A stretch of DNA of 64,000 nucleotides from an uncultured Bacteroidales bacterium. GTDB lineage: Bacteria > Bacteroidota > Bacteroidia > Bacteroidales > Bacteroidaceae. The notes beneath the pieces were generated by a model. It did not search any database. It saw only the letters and a program-made list of their open reading frames with translations, and had not been told where the DNA came from. The translations under genes were made by a program, and so were the position numbers. Position 1 is the stretch's first letter, and every line of letters starts with the position of its first letter. Below, in pieces: positions 31,228 to 43,503 of this stretch. The stretch is taken from the NCBI GenBank assembly GCA_949297215.1, contig CASFRV010000007.1, positions 62,001 to 126,000 of the forward strand, written 5' to 3'.

Positions 31228-33045
31228 ATGAACATCGAACAACAGCTGGCCGCCGACGCGGCTGCCGCCCTCAAAGATCTGTACGGCGCCGACGTGGAGG
31301 CCGGGAGCATCCAACTGGAAAAGACGAAACGTGAGTTCGAAGGCCATCTGACGCTCGTGGTCTTCCCCTATCTGCGCCTGTCGCGCAAGAAACCCGAGGA
31401 AACGGCCGAGGAGATGGGACGCTATCTGCTGGAACACTCGGCAGCCGTGGCGGGGTATAACGTCATCAAGGGCTTTCTGAACCTGACGGTGGCCCCCGCA
31501 GCGTGGGTGGCCCTGCTCGACGACATCAACCGCGACGACCGCTACGGCCTGACGACGCCGGGCGACGACGCTCCGCTCGTGATGATAGAATATTCGTCGC
31601 CCAACACGAACAAGCCGCTCCATTTGGGCCACGTGCGCAACAACCTGCTGGGATGGGCGCTGGCACAGATTGTGGAGGCCTGCGGAAATCGCGTGGTCAA
31701 GACGAACATCGTGAACGACCGCGGCATACACATATGCAAGTCGATGCTGGCATGGCAGAAGTATGGCAACGGCGAGACACCCGAGAGCTCGGGCAAGAAG
31801 GGCGACCACCTGATTGGCGACTACTACGTGGCCTTCGACCAGCACTACCGGGCCGAGGTGAAAGAGCTTACGGCAAAATATGAAGCCGAGGGCATGGCGC
31901 CCGATGCCGCCAAGGAACGCGCCGAGAAAGACTCGCCCCTGATGCAGGAGGCCCACGCCATGCTCGTGCGCTGGGAGCAGAACGACCCCGAGGTGCGGGC
32001 CCTCTGGCGCAAGATGAACGAATGGGTGTACGAGGGCTTTGACCAGACGTACAAGGCGCTGGGCGTAGGCTTCGACAAAATATATTATGAGAGCGACACC
32101 TATCTGGAAGGACGCAAGATGGTGCTCGAAGGGTTGGAGAAAGGCCTCTTCTACCGCCGCGACGACGGCTCGGTGTGGGCCGACCTGCGCCCCGAGGGCC
32201 TCGACGAGAAACTGCTGCTGAGAGCCGACGGCACGAGCGTCTATATGACGCAGGACATCGGCACGGCCAAGATGCGCTTCGAGGACTTCCCCATCGACAA
32301 AATGATATACGTCGTGGGCAACGAGCAGAACTACCACTTCCAGGTGCTGGCCATCCTGCTCGACAAACTGGGCTTCGAGTGGGGCAAGAGTCTGGTCCAT
32401 TTCTCCTACGGCATGGTGGAACTGCCCAACGGCAAGATGAAGAGCCGCGAGGGAACGGTGGTCGACGCCGACGACCTGGTGGCCGAAATGGTGCGCCAGG
32501 CCCGCGAGACGGCAGACGAGGCCGGGAAGTTTGACGACATGAGCGAGGAGGAGAAGAACGAAGTGGCCCGCATCGTGGGCATGGGCGCCCTGAAATACTT
32601 CCTCCTCAAGGTGGATGCACGCAAGAACATGCTCTTCAATCCCGCCGAAAGCATCGACTTCAACGGCAACACGGGACCTTTCATCCAATACACCTATGCC
32701 CGCATCCGTTCCATCCTGCGCAAGGCGGCCGACAGCGGCATCCGTCTGCCCGAGACGCTGCCCGCCGACGTGGAGCTGAGCCGCAAGGAGGAAGAGATCG
32801 TGCAGCATCTGGCCGACTTCGCAGCCGTCGTGCGGCAGGCCGGGGCCGATTACAGTCCGAGCGCCGTGGCCAACTACTGCTACGCCTTGGTGAAGGAGTA
32901 TAACCAGTTCTACCACGATTTCAGCGTACTGCGCGAAGAAGACGAGAAGAAGAAAATATTCCGCCTGGTGCTTTCGGCCAACGTGGCCAAAATTGTGCGC
33001 CTGGGCATGGGGCTGCTCGGCATCGAGATGCCCGAACGCATGTAA
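31228..33045 (+). CDS. argS: Arginyl-tRNA synthetase
   Basis: This encodes 605 residues, which charge tRNA-Arg with arginine. The N-terminal additional domain covers about residues 1-110. The HIGH-like motif HLGHVRNN is near residue 138, the KMSK-equivalent is KMKSREGT near residue 405, and the C-terminal DALR anticodon-binding domain occupies the last 120 residues, ending MGLLGIEMPERM. I chose MNIEQQLAADAAAAL at 31228; the frame extends upstream into the repeat array. It is followed after 15 bases by an RNase H gene, probably co-transcribed. Confidence 0.96.
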   Translation: MNIEQQLAADAAAALKDLYGADVEAGSIQLEKTKREFEGHLTLVVFPYLRLSRKKPEETAEEMGRYLLEHSAAVAGYNVIKGFLNLTVAPAAWVALLDDINRDDRYGLTTPGDDAPLVMIEYSSPNTNKPLHLGHVRNNLLGWALAQIVEACGNRVVKTNIVNDRGIHICKSMLAWQKYGNGETPESSGKKGDHLIGDYYVAFDQHYRAEVKELTAKYEAEGMAPDAAKERAEKDSPLMQEAHAMLVRWEQNDPEVRALWRKMNEWVYEGFDQTYKALGVGFDKIYYESDTYLEGRKMVLEGLEKGLFYRRDDGSVWADLRPEGLDEKLLLRADGTSVYMTQDIGTAKMRFEDFPIDKMIYVVGNEQNYHFQVLAILLDKLGFEWGKSLVHFSYGMVELPNGKMKSREGTVVDADDLVAEMVRQARETADEAGKFDDMSEEEKNEVARIVGMGALKYFLLKVDARKNMLFNPAESIDFNGNTGPFIQYTYARIRSILRKAADSGIRLPETLPADVELSRKEEEIVQHLADFAAVVRQAGADYSPSAVANYCYALVKEYNQFYHDFSVLREEDEKKKIFRLVLSANVAKIVRLGMGLLGIEMPERM

Positions 33046-33060
33046 AGCCGCGCACCGCTT

Positions 33061-33741
33061 ATGGCACGCAGCAGGCAGAAGAAGTGGTACGTCGTGTGGC
33101 ATGGCGTGGAACCGGGCGTTTATGCGTCCTGGCCCGCCTGCCTGCGACAGGTCAAGGGTTTCGAGGGCGCGCTCTACAAGTCGTTTGCGACGGAGGCCGA
33201 GGCCCGCGATGCCTATCACGACACGCCCTATGCCCACCTGCGGCGGAAAGCTGCGGGGCAGGGACGCCCGAAGGCTGAGCGCCAACCCCTCGACCCGCCG
33301 GCCGACCGCCACGACACGGTGCTGCCCCTCCCGCCGGCCGTGCGGGCCGACGCCATCGCCGTGGACGCCGCGTGCAGCGGCAACCCCGGCCCGATGGAGT
33401 ATCGCGGTGTGGACCTGGCCACGGGCCAGGAGGTGTTCCACTACGGCCCCGTCTATGGCACGAACAACATCGGGGAGTTTCTGGCCATCGTCCACGCCCT
33501 TGCCCTGCTCGAACGCCAGCAAAGCAAGCTCGCCGTGTACAGCGACAGTCGCAACGCCCTGTTGTGGGTGAGCAAAAAGCACTGCAAGACAAAGCTTCCC
33601 CGCAACGAGCGGACCGAAGGCCTCTTCCGCCTGATCGAACGTGCCGAGGCATGGCTCAACACCCACACGTGGGCAACGCCCCTCCTGAAATGGAACACCG
33701 AGGCCTGGGGCGAGGTGCCCGCCGACTTCGGGCGGAAATGA
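33061..33741 (+). CDS. RNase HI with N-terminal hybrid-binding domain
   Basis: This encodes 226 residues. The N-terminal 50 residues (KKWYVVWHGVEPGVYASW ... FATEAEARDAY) form the caulimovirus/viroplasmin-type hybrid-binding domain. The C-terminal catalytic domain has the acidic residues in VDAACSGNPGPMEYRG, NNIGEFLAI and YSDSRNALLWV, which are the D-E-D part of the RNase HI site. It degrades RNA in RNA/DNA hybrids. It lies directly behind argS and before the restriction-modification genes. Its start ATG is 15 bases after the argS stop. Confidence 0.9.
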   Translation: MARSRQKKWYVVWHGVEPGVYASWPACLRQVKGFEGALYKSFATEAEARDAYHDTPYAHLRRKAAGQGRPKAERQPLDPPADRHDTVLPLPPAVRADAIAVDAACSGNPGPMEYRGVDLATGQEVFHYGPVYGTNNIGEFLAIVHALALLERQQSKLAVYSDSRNALLWVSKKHCKTKLPRNERTEGLFRLIERAEAWLNTHTWATPLLKWNTEAWGEVPADFGRK

Positions 33742-33790
33742 TATCCCACCGCAGAAACGAAATTGTCTTTGCTCTTTATAAGCATTGCGC

Positions 33791-35260
33791 ATGGAAAAAG
33801 ATATTACATATCGGAAGAAAAACGTAGGCCAAGTGTTTACACCCCCTTCATTGGTAAAACTGATACTTGATTTCGTGGGTTACAATGGAAGTGGAATTTT
33901 GCGCAAGCATATTATAGACAACAGCTGTGGAGAAGGAGCCTTCCTCGCGGAAGCTGTCAGCAGATATTGTAAAGAGTTCCTCGCTGTCAGCAATGACAAG
34001 GCCCAATTGCGACGAGAATTGGGTACTTATATTCATGGAATTGAAATAGAGGAGAGTACTTGTCAAATCTGCTTAGAGCAATTGGACCGAGTGGCAAGGA
34101 TCTATGGCCTGACAGACGTCCGATGGAACGTAGTAAGAGCCAATGCCCTGCATGTAGATACCTTTGACGGGCAGATGGATTTCGTCGTGGGCAATCCACC
34201 CTACGTGCGCGTCCACAATCTGCTTGACAGCTACCGGGATGTAAAACAATATGCCTTTTCAGACAAAGGCATGACGGACCTTTTCATCGTATTCTTTGAG
34301 ATTGGCTTCCGTATGATGCGTCCCAACGGTCGTATGGCATATATTACGCCCAGTTCATGGCTGACCAGTAAGGCAGGAGGTACGCTTCGTGAATATTTGA
34401 TACGTTCGAAACGTCTGAAGAAAGTAATTGACTTAGGCCATCGCCAAGCGTTTGAGAAAGTGACCACGTATACGCTTGTCTCCTACTTTGAAAACGATGC
34501 CAAAGACGCGGGCTTGTCTTATTACCGTTATGATGAGACAGACGAACTTCCCACCTTCATCTGTCAGCTTACCCCCGAAGAATATTTCATCCAAGGCCAT
34601 TTCTATTTAGGTACGGCCGATCAATTGCATTACCTGCGCAACATTTTACAAGGAAGATACCCACAACGCGTAAAGGTGAAGAATGGCTTTGCAACACTGG
34701 CCGATGGCGTCTTTATAGGCAACGTTCCCGACTCGCCCTTGACCATACCCATATTAAAAGCCTCCACGGGGAAATGGACCAAGGGGCTTTTCCCTTATTC
34801 GCCTGATGGTACTCCACTGACGTGGGATAATATACAATCAGTACGTGTTGTAGCAGAATATTTCCAGCTTCACCGTGAAGAGTTGCAGAAGAACAATGCA
34901 GAAAATAACGGATGGTATCTTTACGGGCGCACGCAGGCTTTACGAGATGTCCGTTGCCCGAAGGTTGCCATAAGCACGCTTGTACGCGATGTGGCCAATA
35001 TGAAAATAAACTATGTGGCGCCCGGTTGCGGACTTTACTCGGGTCTGTATGTCTTGGGGACGGAAGAAGCGAGAGTCCGAGAGTGGGTAGAAACCGATGC
35101 GTTCCTGAACTATATAGCTTTGCTTCGTAATTACAAAAGCGGGGGATATTATACGTTCTCTTCGAAGTCGCTCGAACAATATCTGAATTATCAAATCAAT
35201 CAACAGTATGGACAGCATGGCCAATCAAATGTTTCTACATTCTGTGGAACGTTCTTTTAA
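33791..35260 (+). CDS. Type II N6-adenine DNA methyltransferase (Eco57I/TaqI-like)
   Basis: This encodes 489 residues. The N-terminal methyltransferase domain shows motif I DNSCGEGAFLAEAV (about residues 43-56) and the catalytic NPPY in VVGNPPYVRVHN (about residue 135). A target-recognition domain follows with few recognisable motifs, from about residue 250. The family methylates adenine and protects against a partner endonuclease. The DNA is clearly poorer in G+C than its neighbours, a sign of transfer. A promoter-like TGTCTTTG lies about 18 bases before the start. The 3' end overlaps the next gene by 53 bases. Confidence 0.9.
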   Translation: MEKDITYRKKNVGQVFTPPSLVKLILDFVGYNGSGILRKHIIDNSCGEGAFLAEAVSRYCKEFLAVSNDKAQLRRELGTYIHGIEIEESTCQICLEQLDRVARIYGLTDVRWNVVRANALHVDTFDGQMDFVVGNPPYVRVHNLLDSYRDVKQYAFSDKGMTDLFIVFFEIGFRMMRPNGRMAYITPSSWLTSKAGGTLREYLIRSKRLKKVIDLGHRQAFEKVTTYTLVSYFENDAKDAGLSYYRYDETDELPTFICQLTPEEYFIQGHFYLGTADQLHYLRNILQGRYPQRVKVKNGFATLADGVFIGNVPDSPLTIPILKASTGKWTKGLFPYSPDGTPLTWDNIQSVRVVAEYFQLHREELQKNNAENNGWYLYGRTQALRDVRCPKVAISTLVRDVANMKINYVAPGCGLYSGLYVLGTEEARVREWVETDAFLNYIALLRNYKSGGYYTFSSKSLEQYLNYQINQQYGQHGQSNVSTFCGTFF

Positions 35261-35921
35261 AGCGTACTTGGAGGTAGGGACGTCACGTAGCACTGCCAAG
35301 TTAAAACCTTTGCATGGTTTTATAGCGCAAGACCTGCATATCCGCTTGGGAGAGGACTATCAAATTCATGCCCAAGGGTATGGTGACGACCATGAGAAAG
35401 TTATCCCCGGCCGTTACCAGAAAAAAGCAGCAGATATTGCTATTTATCAAAATGGGAGACCGTTGGCAGGCATAGCCGTCAAGTTTGTCATGCAGAATTA
35501 CAAACAAAATTCTGTCAATTACTTTGAAGGTATGCTGGGGGAGACTGCTAATGTCCGATGTGCAGGCATCCCTTACTTTCAAATGCTTATATTATTGGAC
35601 AGACTTCCTTATTTTAGTAAGAGCGGAGGGAGGCTTATGCATTGGGAAACCATCAACCAACATAACCTGGACAAGTATATAGTTTTGTCCCAAGATAATC
35701 CCGCTCAATTTTTCCATTCTCCAGATAAGACGTTGGTGTTTATAGTACACTGTCAGTCTTGTCCCGAGCTTGATGCGAAGGAAGCTTATTTTGACTTCTA
35801 TCGCCAACACCCGCAACTGACTCTTTCAGAGATCTCTTTTGAGGAATTTGGGAGAGGAGTCATATTAAACGATTATGATCGTTTTATGACCAAAGTCTGT
35901 CACGCCATTCAAGCTCAATAA
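35208..35921 (+). CDS. Putative restriction endonuclease paired with the methyltransferase
   Basis: This encodes 237 residues from the ATG at 35208; a second in-frame ATG is at 35217. It overlaps the methyltransferase by 53 bases (44 from the second ATG), and shares the low G+C content of that gene. The stretch KKAADIAIYQNGRPLAGIAVKF (about residues 66-87) resembles the PD-(D/E)XK core, with aspartate and lysine about 16 residues apart; the acidic residue expected two before the lysine is alanine here. QNSVNYFEGMLGETANVRCAGIPYF follows. I know no named family for it. The call rests mainly on gene context, and the acid substitution makes it less certain. Confidence 0.6.
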   Translation: MDSMANQMFLHSVERSFKAYLEVGTSRSTAKLKPLHGFIAQDLHIRLGEDYQIHAQGYGDDHEKVIPGRYQKKAADIAIYQNGRPLAGIAVKFVMQNYKQNSVNYFEGMLGETANVRCAGIPYFQMLILLDRLPYFSKSGGRLMHWETINQHNLDKYIVLSQDNPAQFFHSPDKTLVFIVHCQSCPELDAKEAYFDFYRQHPQLTLSEISFEEFGRGVILNDYDRFMTKVCHAIQAQ

Positions 35922-35954
35922 CTTATCTGCAATTCATTCTCTCCGTATCCAATC

Positions 35955-37790
35955 ATGAAAGAATTCTTCCGCGTCATGCGGCGCTACGTGGCGCCATATA
36001 AAGGCTACCTCTTCGGGTCGCTTGTCTTCAACTTGCTGTCGGCTGTGCTGAACGTTTTTTCGTTTCTGTCGCTCATACCGATGTTGCAGATGCTCTTTGG
36101 CATTGACCAGAACCGTTATGAGTTCATTCCATGGGATGCGGCCGGGATGAACGCCAAGGACATTCTCATCAACAACCTGTATTATTATACGACCGAGCTG
36201 ATGGGGACGTACGGAGCTTCGACCACGCTGCTGCTCATCGGGCTGTTTCTGGTGGTGGCCACGCTGCTGAAGACGGGATGCTACTTTGCCTCCGTGGCCA
36301 TCATGGTGCCCATGCGCACAGGCATCGTCCGCGACATCCGAACGAGCGTTTATCATAAAATCATCGGTCTGCCCCTCTCGTTTTTCTCCGACGAACGTAA
36401 GGGCGACATCATAGCCCGTATGAGCGGCGACGTGAACGAAATTGAAAACTCCATCACGGGCTCGCTCGACATGCTCATCAAAAACCCCATCCTGCTGGTG
36501 TGCTATTTCGGGGTGCTCATCTATACGAGCTGGCAGCTCACGCTGTTCACCATCGTGGTGCTCCCGCTGATGGGGTGGGTGATGGGCCGCATCGGCCGTA
36601 AGCTGAAACAACGCTCGCTCGACGCGCAAAACAAATGGAGCGAGACGATGGCGCAGCTCGAAGAGACGCTGGGCGGCATGCGCATCATCAAAGCCTTTAC
36701 GGCCGAGCGGAAAATGTGCCGGCGCTTCGACGAGAGCACCAACGACTTCCGCCGTGCGTCGAACCGCGTGGCCGTGCGGCAGAGCTCGGCCCACCCCGTG
36801 AGCGAATTTCTCGGCACGTGCCTCATCGTGCTCGTGTTGTGGTATGGCGGTACGCTCATCTTCTCCGACCATTCGCCCATTGACGCGCCGACCTTCATCT
36901 TTTACATGGTGATCCTGTACAGCATCATCCAACCCCTCAAAGATTTTTCGAAAGCCTCGTACAGCATTCCGAAAGGCATGGCTTCGGTGGAGCGTGTCAA
37001 CAAGATTCTGAACGCACCCAACCCCATCCGCGAGCGGGAGAAGCCGCGCCACGTAGAGCATCTGCGCGATAAGATAGAGTTTCGCGACATTTCGTTCAGC
37101 TATAACGGACGGACGCCCGTTCTTCAGGGCGTGAACCTGACGGTGAAGCGGGGCCAGACCATTGCGCTGGTGGGGCAGAGCGGTTCGGGCAAGTCGACGC
37201 TCGTCGACCTGCTGCCCCGTTACCACGACGTGGGCGACGGGCAGATTTTGCTGGACGGCACCGACGTACGCGACTTTTATATAGCCGACTTGCGCGGACT
37301 CATCGGCAACGTCAACCAAGAGGCCATACTTTTCAACGACAGTTTCTACAACAACATCACCTTCGGCGTGGAGAACGCAACGATGGAGCAAGTGATCGAG
37401 GCGGCCAAGATTGCCAACGCCCACGACTTCATCATGGAAAGCGAGAACGGCTACGACACGAAGGTGGGCGACCGCGGCTGCCGTCTCTCGGGCGGCCAGC
37501 GCCAGCGCATCTCCATTGCGCGGGCCATCTTGAAAAACCCCGACATACTCATTCTCGATGAGGCTACGTCGGCGCTCGACACCGAGAGCGAGCGCCTTGT
37601 GCAGGAAGCCTTGGAGCGCCTCATGAAAACGCGCACCACCATAGCCATTGCCCACCGTCTGTCCACCATCAAGAACGCCGACGAAATCTGCGTGCTCCAT
37701 GAGGGACGCATTGTGGAGCGCGGCACGCACGAGTCGCTGCTGGCCCTCGGCGGCTATTACAAACGTTTGAACGACATGCAGCAACTCTGA
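35955..37790 (+). CDS. MsbA-like ABC exporter (permease-ATPase fusion)
   Basis: This encodes 611 residues. The N-terminal half has six membrane spans (first at about residues 15-40). The C-terminal ATPase has Walker A GQSGSGKSTLVDLL (about residue 410), the signature LSGGQRQRISIARAIL (about residue 510), and Walker B ILILDEATSALD. Homologues export lipid A, other lipids or peptides; the substrate is not shown by sequence. It is only 33 bases from the end of the restriction gene and is followed after 32 bases by an LTA-synthase-like gene, so the two may form an envelope unit. Confidence 0.93.
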   Translation: MKEFFRVMRRYVAPYKGYLFGSLVFNLLSAVLNVFSFLSLIPMLQMLFGIDQNRYEFIPWDAAGMNAKDILINNLYYYTTELMGTYGASTTLLLIGLFLVVATLLKTGCYFASVAIMVPMRTGIVRDIRTSVYHKIIGLPLSFFSDERKGDIIARMSGDVNEIENSITGSLDMLIKNPILLVCYFGVLIYTSWQLTLFTIVVLPLMGWVMGRIGRKLKQRSLDAQNKWSETMAQLEETLGGMRIIKAFTAERKMCRRFDESTNDFRRASNRVAVRQSSAHPVSEFLGTCLIVLVLWYGGTLIFSDHSPIDAPTFIFYMVILYSIIQPLKDFSKASYSIPKGMASVERVNKILNAPNPIREREKPRHVEHLRDKIEFRDISFSYNGRTPVLQGVNLTVKRGQTIALVGQSGSGKSTLVDLLPRYHDVGDGQILLDGTDVRDFYIADLRGLIGNVNQEAILFNDSFYNNITFGVENATMEQVIEAAKIANAHDFIMESENGYDTKVGDRGCRLSGGQRQRISIARAILKNPDILILDEATSALDTESERLVQEALERLMKTRTTIAIAHRLSTIKNADEICVLHEGRIVERGTHESLLALGGYYKRLNDMQQL

Positions 37791-37822
37791 CGTTGCAACA
37801 TCCCATCAACCCGTCAGCACCC

Positions 37823-39652
37823 ATGAAGGAACGTCTGTTTTTTCTCTTGAAATTCTACGCCACGCTCGTGGCTTTCTTTCTCGTGGCCAAACCGTTCTTT
37901 ATGCTCTACAACGGAGCTGTGGGCCGTGGCTGTTCTGTGGCCGATGTGGCCGCCGTGCTGTGGCATGGTCTGCCGCTCGACCTGGCCACGGCGGGCTATC
38001 TGACGGCCCTTCCCCTGCTGGCCACGCTCGTCGGCACGTGGGTGCGGCTGCCGTGGGTGCGCCCTGTCTATCTGGCCTATTCGGCTGTCGTTTCTCTGCT
38101 CCTGTCGTTGATTTTCGTGGGCGACGCCTGTCTTTACGAGTTCTGGGATTTCAAGCTCGACGCCACCATTTTCAACTATATCGACTCGCCCCGCGGCGTG
38201 GCTGCCAGCGTCTCCGTCGGCTATCTGGTGGCAGGCTTCAGCGTCGTGCTGCTGGCGGCGGCCCTTCTCTTTCTGGCCCTGCGGGCCTGCGGCCCCTTCT
38301 TTCTGCCCCGGGTGCGCCGCCGGGTGACAGGCACATTGCTGCTCCTGCTCACGGGCGGGCTCATTTTCTTAGGCATCCGTGGGGGAATAGGCCGCTCCAC
38401 GGCCAACGTCGGCATGGTCTATTTCAGCACCGACCAGTTCTTGAACCATTCGGCCGTGAACCCCGCGTTCAGCCTTTTCTCCTCGATGCAGAAAGCTGAG
38501 GACTTTGCGTCGCAATGCGACTTCTTCCCCGAAGCCAAGCGGGCGGAAATCTTTTCATCCTTGGGTTATGGAGCGACAGACGCGCCGGCCGACACGCTCT
38601 TGGCCGTGCGTCGGCCCAACGTGCTCGTGGTTATTATGGAGGGCATGGGCGCTCCGTTCGTTAGCTGCCTGGGCGGCCGCCCGGGCACGACGCCCCACAT
38701 CGACCGCCTGGCACGCGAGGGCGTTCTCTTCACGCGGTGCTATGCCAACTCCTTCCGCACCGACCGCGGCACGGTGTGCACGCTGAGCGGCTACCCCTCG
38801 TTTCCCACGACGAGCGTTATGAAGCTGCCGGGCAAGTCGCGCACGCTACCCTCCATCGCCGGTACGCTGCGTCGGGCGGGCTATGCCACGGAGTTTCTCT
38901 ATGGTGGCGACATCAACTTCACCAACATGCAGAGCTACTTCCTGTCCACAGGCTACGAGCGCACGCATGGCGACACCGAGTTCACGCCCGCCGAGCGCCT
39001 CACCCACGGCTGGGGCGTCACCGACCGCATCACCTTCGACCGCCTGTTCGACATGCTCACGCACCGCACCGACCCGCGCCCCTGGCATGTGGGTTTCCTC
39101 ACGCTGGCCAGCCACGAGCCGTGGAAGGTGCCCTACGACCGCATCCCCGACGACGAGCGGGCCAACGCCATGGCCTACCTGGACGACTGCATAGGTCGCT
39201 TCACGGAGCGCCTGCGCCGCACGCCGCTTTGGGACAGCACGCTCATCGTGCTCATTCCCGACCATGGCATCCCCTATCCCGACACGCTGGCCGAGAGCGA
39301 CCCTGAGCGCTGGCACATCCCCATGGTGTGGACGGGTGGCGCCGTCAAGGGGCCCCGCGTTGTCAGCCAAATATGCAACCAGACCGACTTGCCCGCCACG
39401 CTGCTGGGCCAGATGGGTCTGCCCCACGCCGAGTTCCGCTTCAGCCGCGACGTGACCGACCGCGCCTACCGCTATCCGTTCGCCTTCCACACCTGGGGCA
39501 CTGGCTTCGGCTTCATCGACGACACGGGCCACACCACGTTCGATCTCACCTCCGGCCGCACGCTGAGCGACAGCCCCTCGCCGTCGCCCTTGCGCCTCGA
39601 ACGGGCCAAGGCCCTGCTGCAAACGTGCTACGACGATTTGGGAGCGCGCTGA
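37823..39652 (+). CDS. LTA-synthase-like membrane phosphotransferase (sulfatase fold)
   Basis: This encodes 609 residues from MKERLFFLLKFYATL. Five hydrophobic segments occupy about residues 5-190. The periplasmic sulfatase-fold domain starts near residue 270: NVLVVIMEGMG (metal site), the nucleophilic threonine in SFRTDRGTVCTLSGYPS, and LIVLIPDHGIPY (second metal site). The family transfers phosphoglycerol or phosphoethanolamine from lipids to envelope polymers. Which it does here is not known. The frame's first ATG at 37793 is directly behind the ABC gene and adds ten residues; the second is the better start. Confidence 0.85.
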   Translation: MKERLFFLLKFYATLVAFFLVAKPFFMLYNGAVGRGCSVADVAAVLWHGLPLDLATAGYLTALPLLATLVGTWVRLPWVRPVYLAYSAVVSLLLSLIFVGDACLYEFWDFKLDATIFNYIDSPRGVAASVSVGYLVAGFSVVLLAAALLFLALRACGPFFLPRVRRRVTGTLLLLLTGGLIFLGIRGGIGRSTANVGMVYFSTDQFLNHSAVNPAFSLFSSMQKAEDFASQCDFFPEAKRAEIFSSLGYGATDAPADTLLAVRRPNVLVVIMEGMGAPFVSCLGGRPGTTPHIDRLAREGVLFTRCYANSFRTDRGTVCTLSGYPSFPTTSVMKLPGKSRTLPSIAGTLRRAGYATEFLYGGDINFTNMQSYFLSTGYERTHGDTEFTPAERLTHGWGVTDRITFDRLFDMLTHRTDPRPWHVGFLTLASHEPWKVPYDRIPDDERANAMAYLDDCIGRFTERLRRTPLWDSTLIVLIPDHGIPYPDTLAESDPERWHIPMVWTGGAVKGPRVVSQICNQTDLPATLLGQMGLPHAEFRFSRDVTDRAYRYPFAFHTWGTGFGFIDDTGHTTFDLTSGRTLSDSPSPSPLRLERAKALLQTCYDDLGAR

Positions 39653-39788
39653 GCGCCCGCCCCGTTCTGTTTCGCACGTTAAACGGCCGTTAAAATAGCG
39701 GAAACGTTTCGTTAAGTTTCCTCTCCGTGCGCCTTTCTTCGCGGAAAAACGCCTATCTTCGGACTGTTTTTCCTTTAAATCACGTTTT

Positions 39789-41993
<2,205 letters not shown>

Positions 41994-42008
41994 GACGCGT
42001 ATATAAAG

Positions 42009-42051
42009 AAAGAGCGAGGGTGTGGCAGCGCTGCCGCACCCTCGCTCTTTT
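42009..42051. terminator. Bidirectional terminator between hppA and the DUF5723 gene
   Basis: The stem AAAGAGCGAGGGTG...CACCCTCGCTCTTT with an inner GGCAG/CTGCC pair, and T-tracts on both strands. Confidence 0.9.
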
Positions 42052-42068
42052 CATTAGCGGGCCCTTTC

Positions 42069-43463
42069 TCAGAGCGGGAAGGTGATGCCCACGTTGACGT
42101 TGGCGTTCATGTGGTTCAGGGGGATGAACTGCTTGCTCAGCTTGCCCAGGAAGCGGTCGGCTCCTACGTAGAAATTGAAGCCCTTCGTGTAGAAGCTCAG
42201 GAGGGCGCCCCATCCCCAGCCGGTCGACGAGACGTTGCCCTGCACGGTGGCCTCGATCCATTTCAGCGGGCGCACGTTGGCCGAGAGCATGCCCTCGTGC
42301 CAAGAGTAGGGCCCGCAGATGCGGCTCGTGTAGAGGAAGCCGAAGCGCAGGGGGCGGTAGTAGGGCAGTTCATACTCCGCACCGAGGTTGATGGTGGCGG
42401 CTAATGCCTGCGAGGCGCTGCCTTCGCCGTCCTGGTAGATGGAGAACATGTCTTCCAAGTCGTCGCCCAGGGCGTCAAACTGGTCGCCAATCTTGTTGTC
42501 GCCCGTGTTGTTGCTTCCCATGTAGATGTTGTCGAAGCCGTCGAACGTATAGTCGCCGGCCGACGAGGCCTGCATCACGTTTTTCCAGCTGATGAAGCCC
42601 AGGTCGGTGATGCCGGCGCTCACCGTCAGGCCGTCCATCACTTTGTAGGACGCACCGAGGTCGAAGGCCAGGCCGAAGCCCGACAGGCCGGCGCCCACCT
42701 CGTCGATGCCGTTCACGCGGGGACGTCCCGTGGCGGGGTCTTCCTTGCCTTCCTCATATTCCCACGTCGCGTTCATGAGCGATGCTTTGGCCTGGATGTC
42801 GCCCTGTATGCGCCAGTAGTCGTCGTTGAGCGTGATGTCCATGTTGTTGATGGCCATGTCGGCATAGGCCAGGCCGAAGAGCAGCTTCACCTTGGCGCCC
42901 ACGCGCAGGCGGTCGTCGAGCAGGTTGCGTGCATGGCCCAGGGCCAGCTCCATGTAGTTTTGCGTGCGCATGCCTCCGTCAGAAATGTTGTAGTGTTCGT
43001 GGGCGCCCGCCTCTTTCATGAAGGAGAAGAGCTCTTTGGGCAGCGAGAGGTTCGTGTTGGAGCGCAGGTTGAGCTCCACGAGGTTCGTACCGCCGAAGGC
43101 GCGGAAGGCCGCCGAGAACAGGTTGTAGTTCAGATAGAGGTCGGTGCGGTTCTTGTCGTTCAGTTCGCCAAGAAATTGCGATGCGCTCACGTCGGGGTGC
43201 ATGAACGTCATCAGGTCATAGCCTGTCGACGGGTCGGCCTTGTACACAAAGTTTTTCAGGCCGATGTTGCCCGTGAGTCCCACGTTGATATTACCCAGCA
43301 GCACGCTGGTGTAAGCGCTGTCGAGCAGGGCGGGGTTCATCTGGTGGCGAAAGTTGGACGTCTGCTGGAAGTAGGAAGTGCGCAGCTCCTGTGCTCCGGC
43401 AGGCAGGGCGGTTGCGGCCGCACAGAGCAGGCCGGCCGCGGTATATTTCAACAGTTGTTTCAT
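42069..43463 (-). CDS. Outer-membrane DUF5723-family protein
   Basis: This encodes 464 residues, with a signal peptide ([25 protein letters not shown]). The mature N-terminus [28 protein letters not shown] and the Gly/Asn-rich strands that follow fit the DUF5723 family of Bacteroidota barrel proteins (FadL/PorV-like). The C-terminus ends [10 protein letters not shown], a typical barrel end. The role is unknown; possibly an outer-membrane pore or complex component. It lies 40 bases downstream of the lipoprotein gene at 43504, so both are probably one unit. Confidence 0.85.
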   Translation of the reverse strand: MKQLLKYTAAGLLCAAATALPAGAQELRTSYFQQTSNFRHQMNPALLDSAYTSVLLGNINVGLTGNIGLKNFVYKADPSTGYDLMTFMHPDVSASQFLGELNDKNRTDLYLNYNLFSAAFRAFGGTNLVELNLRSNTNLSLPKELFSFMKEAGAHEHYNISDGGMRTQNYMELALGHARNLLDDRLRVGAKVKLLFGLAYADMAINNMDITLNDDYWRIQGDIQAKASLMNATWEYEEGKEDPATGRPRVNGIDEVGAGLSGFGLAFDLGASYKVMDGLTVSAGITDLGFISWKNVMQASSAGDYTFDGFDNIYMGSNNTGDNKIGDQFDALGDDLEDMFSIYQDGEGSASQALAATINLGAEYELPYYRPLRFGFLYTSRICGPYSWHEGMLSANVRPLKWIEATVQGNVSSTGWGWGALLSFYTKGFNFYVGADRFLGKLSKQFIPLNHMNANVNVGITFPL

Positions 43464-43478
43464 TGTGTTCGTCTGTTA

Positions 43479-43495
43479 ATATATATAATGGTGTG
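43479..43495. other. AATATATATAATGGTGTG motif, site 4
   Basis: An A/T tract, then GGTGTGCG, in the 40-base gap between two minus-strand genes. It matches the other sites. Function unknown. Confidence 0.35.
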
Positions 43496-43503
43496 CGAGG
43501 CGT

